A DNA stretch of 64,000 nucleotides from Clostridium disporicum (GCF_001405015.1 NZ_CYZX01000004.1:62001-126000); one strand, 5' to 3'; positions 26,570 through 35,643 are shown, numbered from the stretch's first letter. Translations and numbers: made by a program. The notes: a model not told the origin generated them from the letters alone.

Positions 26570-28336
26570 ATGGAAAAGTGGACAGTTAGAAATGTTAAAT
26601 TTAACTGTGAAGCATTTGCTAAAGCTCTTGGAGTTAGCAATGTAGTAGCTAGATTATTAGTTAATAGAGATATTTATAAATTAGAAGAGGCTAATAGTTT
26701 TTTAAATAGCAAAATAGATGATTTTGAAGATTACAAAAAGCTTTTAGATATGGATAAAGCTATAAAAATAATGAAAGATAGCATAGATAAAGGTGAAAAA
26801 ATTCTTATTGTAGGAGATTATGATGTTGATGGAGTAATAAGTTCCTATGTACTTTATAGTGGATTAAAAAAATGTAAAGCTAATGTAAGTTATGTGATTC
26901 CAGATAGAATAAAGGATGGATATGGAATTAATGAAAATATAATAAAAAATGCTTATGCTGATAAAGTAGATTTAATAATAACATGTGACAATGGTATATC
27001 AGCTATAGAGCAAATAAAATTAGCTAAGGAATTAGGACTAAAAGTGATAATAACTGACCACCATGATGTACCTTTTGTTGAAAATGAAGATGGTGATAGA
27101 ACATTTATAGTTCCTGAAGGTGATGCTGTAATTAATCCTAAACAAGAAGAATGCAAATATCCATTTAAAAAGCTTTGTGGTGCAGGAGTTGCATATAAAT
27201 TTATTGAAGGTATGTATGAAGCCTATGGAATAAATAAGAATGAAGCACTTGAATTATTACAATATGTTGCTATTGCTACTGTTTGTGATGTAGTTGATTT
27301 GATTGGAGAAAATAGAATAATCGTAAAAGAAGGTTTAACGATAATTAATAAAACTGATAATATAGGATTAAGAGCTTTATTTAAAGAAACAGGTCTTGAT
27401 AATAAAGAGATTTCAGTATACGCATTAGGCTTTGTTATTGGACCAAGTATAAATGCATCAGGTCGTTTAGAACAAGCAGAGTGGGCTTTAAGGATGTTGC
27501 TTTCAAAAAATGAAAAGGAAGCAGAAGAACTTGCTAAAAAGCTTAATGAACTAAATAAAGAGAGACAAGAACTGACAAGAGAAGGATTAGAGAAAGCTAT
27601 TGAGATAATAGAATGTAACAACATGAATAAAGAAAAAGTATTAGTTGTATACTTAGAGGAAACTCATGAAAGCATAGCTGGAATAATCGCAGGTAGAATA
27701 AGAGAAAAATATAATTTGCCAACTATTGTATTAACATCAGCTCACGAAGGAGCTAAGGGGTCAGGAAGATCTATTGAAGAGTATAATATGTTTGAGGAAT
27801 TAATAAAGTGTAAGGATTTATTGGGGAAATTTGGAGGGCATCCCATGGCTGCTGGAATGTCTATTGCAAATGAAAACATAAATGAGTTTAGAAAAAGATT
27901 AAATACTCAAACTACTTTAACTGATGAAGATATTATTCCAAAAGTATCTATTGATATGCCTTTGGCATTAAAAGATATAAATTTTAACCTTATAGAAGAG
28001 ATAGCTAAGTTAGAGCCTTATGGAAAAGCTAATCCTAAACCAACTTTTGGTATTAAAAATTTAAAAGTATTAGAAGCAAAAATTTTAGGTAAAGATAAAA
28101 ATGTTTTAAAGTTGAAGATAAGCGACGGTAATCTTTGTATAGATGGAATATACTTTGGAGATATAAATGATTTTGATGAAGCTTTAAAAGTAAGTTATGG
28201 AGAAGATGAATATAATAAAGTATTTAATGGATATCCTAATAGGGTAAAGATTGATGTAGTATGTGTTCCAGAGATAAACGAATTTAGAGGAAATAAAAAA
28301 GTTCAGTTGATAATTCAAAATTATAGATTTAATTAA
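26570..28336 (+). CDS. recJ: Single-stranded-DNA-specific exonuclease RecJ
   Basis: 5'-3' exonuclease for recombinational repair and mismatch repair. The 588-residue protein has the DHH phosphoesterase core: VGDYDVDGVISSYVLY (DYDVDG at 83-88), ITCDNGIS, IITDHHDVP and VINPKQEECKYPFKKLCGAGVAYKF. The DHHA1 domain includes AGIIAGRIREKYNLPTIVLT and FGGHPMAAGMSI (about 425). The C-terminal OB-fold (about 465-588) contains LEPYGKANPKPTFGI. The ATG follows AAGGGGTGA. It lies directly after the topoisomerase IV operon but is separated by a terminator and may have its own promoter. Confidence 0.95.
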   Translation: MEKWTVRNVKFNCEAFAKALGVSNVVARLLVNRDIYKLEEANSFLNSKIDDFEDYKKLLDMDKAIKIMKDSIDKGEKILIVGDYDVDGVISSYVLYSGLKKCKANVSYVIPDRIKDGYGINENIIKNAYADKVDLIITCDNGISAIEQIKLAKELGLKVIITDHHDVPFVENEDGDRTFIVPEGDAVINPKQEECKYPFKKLCGAGVAYKFIEGMYEAYGINKNEALELLQYVAIATVCDVVDLIGENRIIVKEGLTIINKTDNIGLRALFKETGLDNKEISVYALGFVIGPSINASGRLEQAEWALRMLLSKNEKEAEELAKKLNELNKERQELTREGLEKAIEIIECNNMNKEKVLVVYLEETHESIAGIIAGRIREKYNLPTIVLTSAHEGAKGSGRSIEEYNMFEELIKCKDLLGKFGGHPMAAGMSIANENINEFRKRLNTQTTLTDEDIIPKVSIDMPLALKDINFNLIEEIAKLEPYGKANPKPTFGIKNLKVLEAKILGKDKNVLKLKISDGNLCIDGIYFGDINDFDEALKVSYGEDEYNKVFNGYPNRVKIDVVCVPEINEFRGNKKVQLIIQNYRFN

Positions 28337-28435
28337 AAGTTATACTGCTAGTAAAATTTCAATTACTCAATAAAGCAAGTAGATAAGTTGATAAATATAA
28401 AACTTTTTTATACTTAATATTTTTAGGTTAAAACT

Positions 28436-28470
28436 AAAGGAGGAAATGAATAAACATTTCCTTCTTTATT
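28436..28470 (+). terminator. Terminator downstream of recJ
   Basis: AAAGGAGGAAATG (28436-28448) pairs, with one mismatch, with CATTTCCTTCTTT (28455-28467) around a 6-nt loop. It lies about 100 nt after the recJ stop. The intervening sequence (28337-28435) shows nothing else. Confidence 0.75.
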
Positions 28471-28539
28471 TAAATACTAGTTTTTACAAGATTATGATGT
28501 TGATATTCTAGCATATGTAGTGAGTGTTATGCATGGCGG

Positions 28540-28722
28540 TTATTTTAAACCTGATTCGTATTGTTCAACCATACGTTTAACCATTTCACCACCAACGCTA
28601 CCACATTGTTTTGAAGTAAGGTCTCCATTGTAATCTGTAAAAGGAACACCCATTTCAGTAGCAACTTGGCTCTTGAATTTTGCCAAACCTTGTTTAGCTT
28701 CAGGTACTAAATTATATGCCAT
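28540..28722 (-). CDS. Alpha/beta-type small acid-soluble spore protein
   Basis: A 60-residue DNA-coating protein of dormant spores. It has the family layout: VPEAKQGLAKFKSQVATEMGVPF (helix 1 with the germination-protease site at ATE/MGV) and YNGDLTSKQCGSVGGEMVKRMVEQYE (helix 2, with the DLTSKQxGSVGGEMVKRM signature). Such proteins bind in the minor groove, shift DNA toward A form and give UV and heat resistance; they are degraded at germination. A Cys replaces the usual Ala/Asn in SKQxGSVGG. RBS AAAAGGAGGTG is strong, as expected for an abundant protein. Transcription is expected in the forespore. It stands alone. Confidence 0.96.
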   Translation of the reverse strand: MAYNLVPEAKQGLAKFKSQVATEMGVPFTDYNGDLTSKQCGSVGGEMVKRMVEQYESGLK

Positions 28723-28868
28723 AGTTTCACCTCCTTTTATCTTTACGTTAATAGCTTATCCAAATTTTTAAGTTGTATTTTATTAAATTAAAGGAAAAGG
28801 TGGCAAAATAACGACTTAGTGGTAAAATAGAGATGATTTATAATTTTAAATTTTATATGAGGTGTTTT

Positions 28869-29942
28869 ATGAGTAAATATAAAATAATAATGACTGGTGG
28901 GGGAACTGCAGGACATGTAACTCCAAACTTAGCATTGATTCCTGAACTGAAGAAGAGAGGGTTTGATATAAAATACATAGGAAGTATAGATGGAATAGAA
29001 AAAGAAATAATAGGAGATGCTAATATTCCATATTTCCCAATTTCAAGCGGAAAATTAAGACGCTATTTTGATATGAAGAATTTTTCAGATCCTTTTAAAG
29101 TTATAAAAGGTATTTACCAGGCTAAAAGAATTCTTGATAAAGAAAAGCCAGATGTAGTTTTCTCAAAAGGTGGGTTTGTTGCCGTACCAGTAGTTATAGC
29201 TGCATCTATGAAAAAGATACCTGTTGTTTCTCATGAATCAGACTTAACGCCAGGATTAGCAAATAAACTTTCAGCTCCTTTCTGTAATAAGCTTTGTGTT
29301 ACATTTAGAGAAAGTTTAGCTTATGTAAAAGATGGTAAGGGTGTTTTAACAGGAACTCCTATAAGAAATGAAATACTTCAAGGTAGCAAAATAAGAGGAA
29401 AAGAAATTTGTGGATTTAAGGATGATAAAGATATTCTGCTTGTAATTGGTGGAAGTTTAGGTGCTAAAAGTATAAATGATGAAGTAAGAAGAGATTTAAG
29501 TAAGATTTTATTAGATTTTAATGTTATTCATATATGTGGAAAAGGGAATTTAGATGAAAGCTTAAACTCTATAAATGGTTATAAACAGTTTGAGTACGTA
29601 AAAGAAGACTTACCACATCTTCTTCAAGCGGCAGATTTTATAATATCTAGAGCTGGAGCAAATGTTATTTTTGAGCTATTAGCATTAAAGAAACCAACAC
29701 TTTTAATACCTCTTTCTAAGAAAACAAGTAGAGGAGATCAAATTTTAAATGCGAATTCTTTTGAAAAAGAAGGTTACTCTTTAGTTTTAGATGAAGATGA
29801 AATGATGGAAAAACATAATTTAATTGATAAATTAACAGATTTGAAGAATAATAAAAATAAACTTATTACCTCTATGCAAAATAGTAAGGTAAAAAATGGT
29901 GTTGATGAAATAATAAGTATTATTTTGAAAAGTATTAATTAA
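28869..29942 (+). CDS. murG: UDP-N-acetylglucosamine--N-acetylmuramyl-(pentapeptide) pyrophosphoryl-undecaprenol GlcNAc transferase MurG
   Basis: Adds GlcNAc to lipid I to form lipid II on the inner face of the membrane. The 357-residue protein has the GT-B fold with MTGGGTAGHVTPNLALIP at its start and FSKGGFVAVPVVIAA. HESDLTPGLANKL and VIGGSLGAKSIND follow, then the donor site YVKEDLPHLLQAADFIISRAGANVIFELLALKKPTLLIPL. The ATG at 28869 is chosen because GAGGTG lies 5 nt upstream and the length then equals the family norm; the frame is open 12 codons further upstream. The gene is outside a division-cell-wall cluster, which is common in clostridia. Confidence 0.95.
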   Translation: MSKYKIIMTGGGTAGHVTPNLALIPELKKRGFDIKYIGSIDGIEKEIIGDANIPYFPISSGKLRRYFDMKNFSDPFKVIKGIYQAKRILDKEKPDVVFSKGGFVAVPVVIAASMKKIPVVSHESDLTPGLANKLSAPFCNKLCVTFRESLAYVKDGKGVLTGTPIRNEILQGSKIRGKEICGFKDDKDILLVIGGSLGAKSINDEVRRDLSKILLDFNVIHICGKGNLDESLNSINGYKQFEYVKEDLPHLLQAADFIISRAGANVIFELLALKKPTLLIPLSKKTSRGDQILNANSFEKEGYSLVLDEDEMMEKHNLIDKLTDLKNNKNKLITSMQNSKVKNGVDEIISIILKSIN

Positions 29943-29990
29943 AAACGTATAACAAATTTAGTAATACACGAAAATATTACATTTGATAAC

Positions 29991-30018
29991 TTGAAAAAAA
30001 ATTCAGCTGTTATATAAT
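29991..30018 (+). promoter_or_regulatory. Sigma-A-type promoter for the flavodoxin gene
   Basis: TTGAAA (29991-29996) and TATAAT (30013-30018) are separated by 16 nt, ending about 55 nt before the flavodoxin start. Confidence 0.65.
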
Positions 30019-30073
30019 AAAAGATGGAGTGTAAAAATAGGAAGTATTTTAGAAAAATAAGAGGTGCTAGTAT

Positions 30074-30505
30074 ATGAAGAAAGTTTCAATTATTTATTGG
30101 AGCAATGGCGGAAACGTTGAGCTTTTAGCTAACTGCATAGCAGAAGGTATTAAAGGTGATATAGAAATAAATTTAAAACACGTTAATGATGCTTCAGAAG
30201 AAGATGTTATAACAGCTGATGCTGTTGCTATGGGGAGCCCGGCAATGGTGGAGGATGAGATAGAACAATTAGAAATGAAACCCTTCATAGATAAGTTATC
30301 TAGTATTAGATTTAATAATAAGCCTTTAGTGCTATTTGGTTCTTGTGGATGGAGAGACGATAAGTTTATACATAACTGGGAAGCTATTATGAATGATTAT
30401 GGGTTTGAAACTATAGGGAAAGTAGTTTGTAAAGAGTCTCTTACAGAAAAGGATGTAGAGTTAGCTAAAACTTTAGGCGAAGAAATATCAAAATTATTAT
30501 TATAA
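30074..30505 (+). CDS. Flavodoxin
   Basis: A 143-residue FMN-binding electron carrier. It has the phosphate loop near the N-terminus (IIYWSNGGNVELLANCIAEGI), where the usual T/SxTGNT is replaced by WSNGGNVE as in clostridial flavodoxins. It continues with ADAVAMGSPAMVEDEIEQLEMKPFID (the Met/Glu-rich 60s loop) and LVLFGSCGWRDDKFIHNWEAIM (isoalloxazine-facing loop with Trp). It probably serves low-potential electron transfer, and the pyruvate:ferredoxin oxidoreductase gene that could reduce it lies just downstream. The two are separated by a terminator, so they are independent units. Confidence 0.93.
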   Translation: MKKVSIIYWSNGGNVELLANCIAEGIKGDIEINLKHVNDASEEDVITADAVAMGSPAMVEDEIEQLEMKPFIDKLSSIRFNNKPLVLFGSCGWRDDKFIHNWEAIMNDYGFETIGKVVCKESLTEKDVELAKTLGEEISKLLL

Positions 30506-30507
30506 TT

Positions 30508-30543
30508 AAAACCTTATTAGAGAAATCTCTAATGAGTTTTTAT
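30508..30543 (+). terminator. Terminator after the flavodoxin gene
   Basis: CTTATTAGAG (30513-30522) pairs with CTCTAATGAG (30527-30536) around a 4-nt loop, followed by T residues. Confidence 0.9.
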
Positions 30544-30581
30544 ATATAACACTTAAAAGTACTTTAAAATGGTTTTTATGA

Positions 30582-30603
30582 TATTATATGATATCATATA
30601 ATA
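30582..30603. promoter_or_regulatory. Perfect 22-bp palindrome, candidate operator before the pyruvate oxidoreductase gene
   Basis: The half-site TATTATATGAT (30582-30592) is followed with no gap by its exact reverse complement (30593-30603). It lies about 43 nt before the start codon, so it overlaps or adjoins the likely -10 region. It has no T-run and is too close to the gene to be a terminator. Confidence 0.5.
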
Positions 30604-30645
30604 AATTTTATTGATTATTTTTAGATGGAAAGAGAGGTAGACACA

Positions 30646-33600
30646 ATGAGAAAAATGAAAACTATGGATGGTAATACTGCTGCAGCTCATATATCATACG
30701 CATTTACTGAAGTGGCAGCAATATTCCCAATCACACCATCATCACCAATGGCTGAACACGTTGATGAATGGGCTTCTCAAGGAAGAAAAAATATTTTTGG
30801 CCAACCTGTACACGTAATGGAAATGCAATCTGAAGCAGGTGCTGCAGGTGCAGTACACGGTTCATTACAAGCTGGAGCTTATACAACTACTTACACAGCT
30901 TCACAAGGGTTATTATTAATGATCCCTAACATGTATAAGATTGCTGGTGAAAGATTACCAGGAGTTATTCATGTTTCTGCTAGAGCTTTAGCAACATCTT
31001 CATTAAGTATCTTCGGTGACCACCAAGACGTAATGGCTGCAAGACAAACTGGTTTTGCAATGTTAGCTGAAGGATCAGTACAAGAAGTTATGGACTTATC
31101 TGCAGTTGCTCACTTAGCAGCTATAAAGAGCAGAATTCCATTCATGAACTTCTTTGATGGATTTAGAACTTCTCACGAAATTCAAAAAATAGAAGTTTTA
31201 GAAACAGAAGAATTAGCTGAATTAGTAGACTGGAATTCAGTAGAAGAATTCAGAAAAGGAGCTTTAAATCCAAATCATCCAGTAACAAGAGGTACTGCTC
31301 AAAACCCAGATATCTACTTCCAAACTAGAGAAGCTGTTAACAGATTCTATGATGATGTTCCAGAAGTAGTAGAAAGCTATATGGCTGAAATTACCAAATT
31401 AACTGGAAGAGAATATCACTGTTTCGATTACTATGGAGCACCAGATGCTGATAGAGTTATCGTTGCAATGGGATCAGTTACAGATGTAGTTGAAGAAACA
31501 ATTGACTACTTAAATGGTAGAGGAGAAAAGGTTGGGGTTGTTAAAGTAAGACTTTACAGACCATTCTCAATAGAAAGATTATTAAAGGCTATTCCATCTA
31601 CAGTTAAGAAGATAGCTGTATTAGATAGAACTAAGGAACCAGGATCAATTGGTGAACCTTTATACTTAGACGTTGTATCAGCATTCTCAGGAAAAGCAAA
31701 TGCTCCACAAATCGTAGGAGGAAGATTCGGATTAGGATCAAAAGATCCAAACCCATCTCACATTGCTGCTGTATATGCTAACCTTACTAAGGAAGAGCCA
31801 AAGAACGGCTTCACTATAGGTATAGTAGACGACGTAACTAATACTTCATTAGAAGTAACTGAAGATATCGATGCTACTCCAGCAGGAACAAAAGCATGTA
31901 AGTTCTGGGGATTAGGATCAGATGGTACAGTTGGTGCTAATAAGAGTGCTATCAAAATTATCGGAGATAAGACTGATATGTATGCTCAAGCATACTTCTC
32001 ATATGACTCTAAGAAGTCAGGTGGTATAACAGTATCTCACTTAAGATTTGGTAAATCTCCAATTAAGTCACCTTACTTAATAGATAAAGCTGATTTCGTA
32101 GCTTGTCACAACCAATCATATGTTTATAAATACAATGTTTTAGAAGGATTAAAGAAGAACGGTAAGTTCTTATTAAATACTATCTGGACACCAGAAGAAT
32201 TAAATGAAAAATTACCAGCAAGCATGAAGAGATTCTTAGCTGAAAACAACATTGAATTCTATACATTAAATGCTGTTAAGATAGCTCAAGAAATCGGTCT
32301 TGGTGGAAGAATCAACATGATAATGCAAGCTGCATTCTTTAAGATAGCTCACATCATTCCAGTAGAAGATGCAATCAAGTACTTAAAAGAAGCTGTTGTA
32401 ACTTCATACGGTAAGAAGGGTGAAAAAGTTGTTAACATGAACAACGCTGCTATCGATATGGGTGTAGAATCTATCGTTAAGGTAGAAGTTCCAGCTGACT
32501 GGAAAGATGCTGTTGATGCTGAAGTTGAAACTACTAAAGATGTTCCAGCATTCATCAAAGAAATAGTTGAACCAATCAATAGACAAGAAGGATTCTCACT
32601 TCCAGTATCTACTTTCGTAGACCACAATATGGAAGATGGTACTTTCATGGCTGGTACTGCAGCTTATGAAAAGAGAGGAATAGCTATAAATGTTCCTGAA
32701 TGGCAACCAGATAAGTGTATACAATGTAACCAATGTGCATATGTATGTCCACATGCTACAATCAGACCATTCTTAATAAATGAAGAAGAAAAGAACAATG
32801 CTCCAGAATCTATGAAGATAGTTGCTGCTAGAGCATTAAAGACTGAAGAACCAATGTCATACAGCATCGGTGTATCACCACTTGACTGTACTGGATGTGG
32901 AAACTGTGCTCAAGTATGTCCAGCTCCAGGTAAGGCATTAATTATGAAACCAGCAGATACTCAACACGATCAAATCGCTGCTTGGGATTACGCTGTAGAA
33001 GAAGTTTCAGCTAAGAAGAACCCAATGAACAAGAACACAGTTAAGGGAAGCCAATTTGAGCAACCATTATTCGAGTTCTCAGGTGCTTGTGCTGGTTGTG
33101 GAGAAACTCCATATGCTAAGTTAGTAACTCAATTATTCGGTGATAGAATGATGATAGCTAACGCTACTGGATGTTCATCAATTTGGGGTGGATCAGCTCC
33201 TTCAACTCCATACACAGTTAACCATAACGGACATGGTCCAGCTTGGGCTAACTCATTATTCGAAGACAATGCTGAATTCGGATTAGGTATGTTCTTAGGA
33301 GTTAAGACAATAAGAGAAAGAATTGCTAGCAATATAGCTAAGCTTATTGAAACTGAAGAATTATCAGAAGATGTTAAAGCAGTATTAAATGACTGGTTAG
33401 AACACAGAGAAAGCGGAGAAGGTACTAGAGATAGAGCTAATAACCTTACAGCTGCTCTTGAATCTATAAATTCTGAATTAGCTAACACTATATTAAAAGA
33501 CAAAGAATTCTTCGTTGCTAGATCTCAATGGATCTTCGGAGGAGACGGTTGGGCTTACGATATAGGATACGGCGGATTAGATCACGTATTAGCATCAGGA

Positions 33601-34167
33601 GAAAACGTAAATGTATTAGTATTTGATACAGAAATTTACTCAAATACTGGTGGTCAATCTTCTAAATCTACACCAACTGCTGCAATCGCTAAGTTTGCTG
33701 CTTCTGGTAAGAGAACTAAGAAGAAAGACTTAGGTATGATGGCTATGTCTTATGGTTATGTATATGTTGCTCAAATTTCAATGGGTGCAGATAAGAACCA
33801 AACATTAAAAGCTATAGCTGAAGCTGAAGCTTATGATGGACCATCATTAATCATAGCTTACGCTCCATGTATAAGCCATGGTATTAAATCTGGTATGGCT
33901 AATTCACAAGATGAAGCTAAGAAAGCTGTTGATTCAGGATACTGGGCTCTATACAGATACAACCCAGCATTAAAGGGAACTAAGAACCCATTCTCATTAG
34001 ATTCTAAGGAGCCAAAAGCAGACTTCAGAGAATTCTTAATGGGAGAAGTTAGATATGCTGCATTAGCTAAAGCATTCCCAGAACAAGCAGAAGCTTTATT
34101 CCAAAAGACTGAAGAAGATGCTAAAGAAAGATTAAACAACTACAAGAGACTTGCTGCTCAAGAGTAG
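30646..34167 (+). CDS. nifJ: Pyruvate:ferredoxin (flavodoxin) oxidoreductase
   Basis: Converts pyruvate and CoA to acetyl-CoA and CO2, passing electrons to ferredoxin or flavodoxin, the central step of clostridial fermentation. The 1173-residue homodimeric form contains all domains in one chain. The N-terminal pyrimidine-binding domain has AHISYAFTEVAAIFPITPSSPMAEHVD and the CoA/domain II region has LDRTKEPGSIGEPLYLDV. The gamma domain has GLGSDGTVGANKSAIKIIG. A double [4Fe-4S] ferredoxin domain has CIQCNQCAYVCPHATIRP and CTGCGNCAQVCPAPGKA. The TPP domain has SGACAGCGETPYAKL (proximal-cluster Cys), GDGWAYDIGYGGLDHVL and NTGGQSSKSTP. The ATG at 30646 is preferred because GAGAGG lies upstream. 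Codon use is visibly richer in AAC, ATC and TTC than that of its neighbours, a mark of very high expression. Confidence 0.97.
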   Translation: MRKMKTMDGNTAAAHISYAFTEVAAIFPITPSSPMAEHVDEWASQGRKNIFGQPVHVMEMQSEAGAAGAVHGSLQAGAYTTTYTASQGLLLMIPNMYKIAGERLPGVIHVSARALATSSLSIFGDHQDVMAARQTGFAMLAEGSVQEVMDLSAVAHLAAIKSRIPFMNFFDGFRTSHEIQKIEVLETEELAELVDWNSVEEFRKGALNPNHPVTRGTAQNPDIYFQTREAVNRFYDDVPEVVESYMAEITKLTGREYHCFDYYGAPDADRVIVAMGSVTDVVEETIDYLNGRGEKVGVVKVRLYRPFSIERLLKAIPSTVKKIAVLDRTKEPGSIGEPLYLDVVSAFSGKANAPQIVGGRFGLGSKDPNPSHIAAVYANLTKEEPKNGFTIGIVDDVTNTSLEVTEDIDATPAGTKACKFWGLGSDGTVGANKSAIKIIGDKTDMYAQAYFSYDSKKSGGITVSHLRFGKSPIKSPYLIDKADFVACHNQSYVYKYNVLEGLKKNGKFLLNTIWTPEELNEKLPASMKRFLAENNIEFYTLNAVKIAQEIGLGGRINMIMQAAFFKIAHIIPVEDAIKYLKEAVVTSYGKKGEKVVNMNNAAIDMGVESIVKVEVPADWKDAVDAEVETTKDVPAFIKEIVEPINRQEGFSLPVSTFVDHNMEDGTFMAGTAAYEKRGIAINVPEWQPDKCIQCNQCAYVCPHATIRPFLINEEEKNNAPESMKIVAARALKTEEPMSYSIGVSPLDCTGCGNCAQVCPAPGKALIMKPADTQHDQIAAWDYAVEEVSAKKNPMNKNTVKGSQFEQPLFEFSGACAGCGETPYAKLVTQLFGDRMMIANATGCSSIWGGSAPSTPYTVNHNGHGPAWANSLFEDNAEFGLGMFLGVKTIRERIASNIAKLIETEELSEDVKAVLNDWLEHRESGEGTRDRANNLTAALESINSELANTILKDKEFFVARSQWIFGGDGWAYDIGYGGLDHVLASGENVNVLVFDTEIYSNTGGQSSKSTPTAAIAKFAASGKRTKKKDLGMMAMSYGYVYVAQISMGADKNQTLKAIAEAEAYDGPSLIIAYAPCISHGIKSGMANSQDEAKKAVDSGYWALYRYNPALKGTKNPFSLDSKEPKADFREFLMGEVRYAALAKAFPEQAEALFQKTEEDAKERLNNYKRLAAQE

Positions 34168-34175
34168 TTATAAAT

Positions 34176-34202
34176 AAAAAGAGACCGAAAGGTCTCTTTT
34201 TT
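34176..34202 (+). terminator. Terminator after the pyruvate oxidoreductase gene
   Basis: GAGACC (34181-34186), loop GAAA, GGTCTC (34191-34196), then T residues: a classical GNRA-looped terminator. Confidence 0.94.
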
Positions 34203-34211
34203 AGTTGAAGA

Positions 34212-34240
34212 TTGACATAAATATATAATTTGCGTAAAAT
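34212..34240 (+). promoter_or_regulatory. Sigma-A-type promoter for the DUF1292 gene
   Basis: TTGACA (34212-34217), a 17-nt spacer, and TAAAAT (34235-34240), about 90 nt before the gene. Confidence 0.7.
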
Positions 34241-34329
34241 ATTAATATTAAATTTTAAAGTTTTACTTTTATTTTCCTATAAATAAGGGTACAATGATAA
34301 GGACTACTTAAATATAAGGAGGAGTTAAG

Positions 34330-34665
34330 ATGGATAACGAATTAAATAAATGTGGATGCGGTGAAAGCTGCGGATGCGATCATGATCACAACAATGAAGG
34401 TTGTGGAGAAGGCTGTGGATGTGGAGAACACGAACATGAGCATATGGTTGTAGACCTAGAAGACGATAACGGAAATGTTATTTCTTGTCCTATAATTGAT
34501 GCATTTGAATACGAAGGTGAAGAGTATGTTTTAGCTCAAGATCCAGAAGGTGATTCAATATACTTATTTAGAGCTACTGAATCAGGAGAATTAGTAGTTC
34601 CAGATGAAGCTGAATTCGATAAAGTTGCTGATTACTATAGCAACGTTTTAGCTGAAGAAGAATAA
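34330..34665 (+). CDS. DUF1292 family protein with Cys/His-rich N-terminal extension
   Basis: The C-terminal 70 residues match DUF1292 (VVDLEDDNGNVISCPIIDAFEYEGEEYVLAQDPEGDSIYLFRATES), a small acidic protein family of Firmicutes. The first 38 residues are an unusual addition: seven Cys (8, 10, 14, 16, 25, 29, 31) and five His (18, 20, 34, 36, 38) in CGCG- and HEHEH-type patterns. This looks made to bind metal ions, by analogy with SlyD or HypA-like tails. The protein is 111 residues, highly acidic and cytosolic. RBS AAGGAGGAG is strong. It has its own promoter and terminator. The function of DUF1292 is not known; metal storage or sensing is inference. Confidence 0.82.
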   Translation: MDNELNKCGCGESCGCDHDHNNEGCGEGCGCGEHEHEHMVVDLEDDNGNVISCPIIDAFEYEGEEYVLAQDPEGDSIYLFRATESGELVVPDEAEFDKVADYYSNVLAEEE

Positions 34666-34667
34666 TA

Positions 34668-34692
34668 AAAAAAGTGCCTTGGGCACTTTTTT
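34668..34692 (+). terminator. Terminator after the DUF1292 gene
   Basis: AAAGTGCC (34671-34678) pairs with GGCACTTT (34682-34689) and is followed by T residues. Confidence 0.92.
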
Positions 34693-34804
34693 TATTATAA
34701 TTTTATTTAAATATCTATAGTAATTTACAATCTATTCAGCTAGTGATATATTTATTAATAAGGAAAAATAGATAAGAATTTCACTTGAGGAAAAGGTGGA
34801 TAAA

Positions 34805-35629
34805 ATGAAATCAGTAGATTTACATATACATTCATGCTATTCTGATGGAATATACACACCAGAACAAATAGCAAAGACGGCAAAGGAAAAAGGAATTAAA
34901 TGCATTTCTATAACTGACCACGATTCAATAGCAGCTCAATATATTGTAAATACAGAATATAATAATAAAGACTTAAAAATAATACCAGGAATAGAATTAA
35001 GTACAGAATATAAAGAAATGGAATTACATATACTTGGATATTTTATAGATATAGAAAACAATAACTTAAAATGTTTAGTAGATAATCTGAATAAACAGAG
35101 GTTAAAAAGAGTAGAGAAAATACTTTATAATTTAAAAGGATATGATATAAATATACAATTAGATGATTTAGGTGTAGATTTAAATTCTACAATAGGTAGA
35201 AGCCATATAGCTAATGCAATGGTTAAAAAGGGCTATTTTGATAATTATAAAACAGCATTTAAAAGTTATTTAATTAAAGGTAAACCAGGGTATGTTAAGG
35301 GTTTTAAATTAACTTATAGAGAAGCTTTAGATATAATTATGGAAAGTGGAGGAGTACCAGTTTTAGCACATCCAGGACAAATTTATAAGAAGATAGAAGT
35401 AGAAAATATTATAAAAGAATTAAAGTGCTTTGGATTAAGTGGAGTGGAGGTATATCATCCAAGTCATTCTGCGATAGATACAAATAAATTTTTTAATATG
35501 GCGAAAAAATATAAATTATCAATTACTGGAGGAAGCGATTTTCATGGAAGAGCAAACTTTGATGAACAATCTATAGGTAGTTGTGGAATAAATGATATAT
35601 TATTAAATAAATTTATAAAAAATAGATAA
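34805..35629 (+). CDS. PHP-domain phosphoesterase (YciV/RNase AM-like)
   Basis: A 274-residue protein of the polymerase and histidinol phosphatase superfamily. Metal-site motifs are VDLHIHSCYSDGIYTPEQ, ISITDHDSI, IPGIELSTEY, ILGYF, RSHIANAMV, VLAHPGQ, VEVYHPSHS and GGSDFHG, all His/Asp/Glu ligands of a tri-metal centre. The order matches the YciV branch, whose members hydrolyse 3',5'-bisphosphonucleosides or trim 5' ends of rRNA. The ATG at 34805 is preferred to an in-frame GTG 9 nt earlier because GGTGG then acts as the ribosome site. A second, shorter PHP protein is encoded at 51453. The next gene begins 14 nt downstream. Confidence 0.88.
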   Translation: MKSVDLHIHSCYSDGIYTPEQIAKTAKEKGIKCISITDHDSIAAQYIVNTEYNNKDLKIIPGIELSTEYKEMELHILGYFIDIENNNLKCLVDNLNKQRLKRVEKILYNLKGYDINIQLDDLGVDLNSTIGRSHIANAMVKKGYFDNYKTAFKSYLIKGKPGYVKGFKLTYREALDIIMESGGVPVLAHPGQIYKKIEVENIIKELKCFGLSGVEVYHPSHSAIDTNKFFNMAKKYKLSITGGSDFHGRANFDEQSIGSCGINDILLNKFIKNR

Positions 35630-35643
35630 TAATTGGGGGAAAT

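Noticed and set aside
32349..32867. Open frames antisense to the pyruvate oxidoreductase gene (also 31758-31955, 33129-33503, 33858-34139)
   Set aside because: They follow from the biased codon use of the sense gene and lack ribosome sites or family resemblance.
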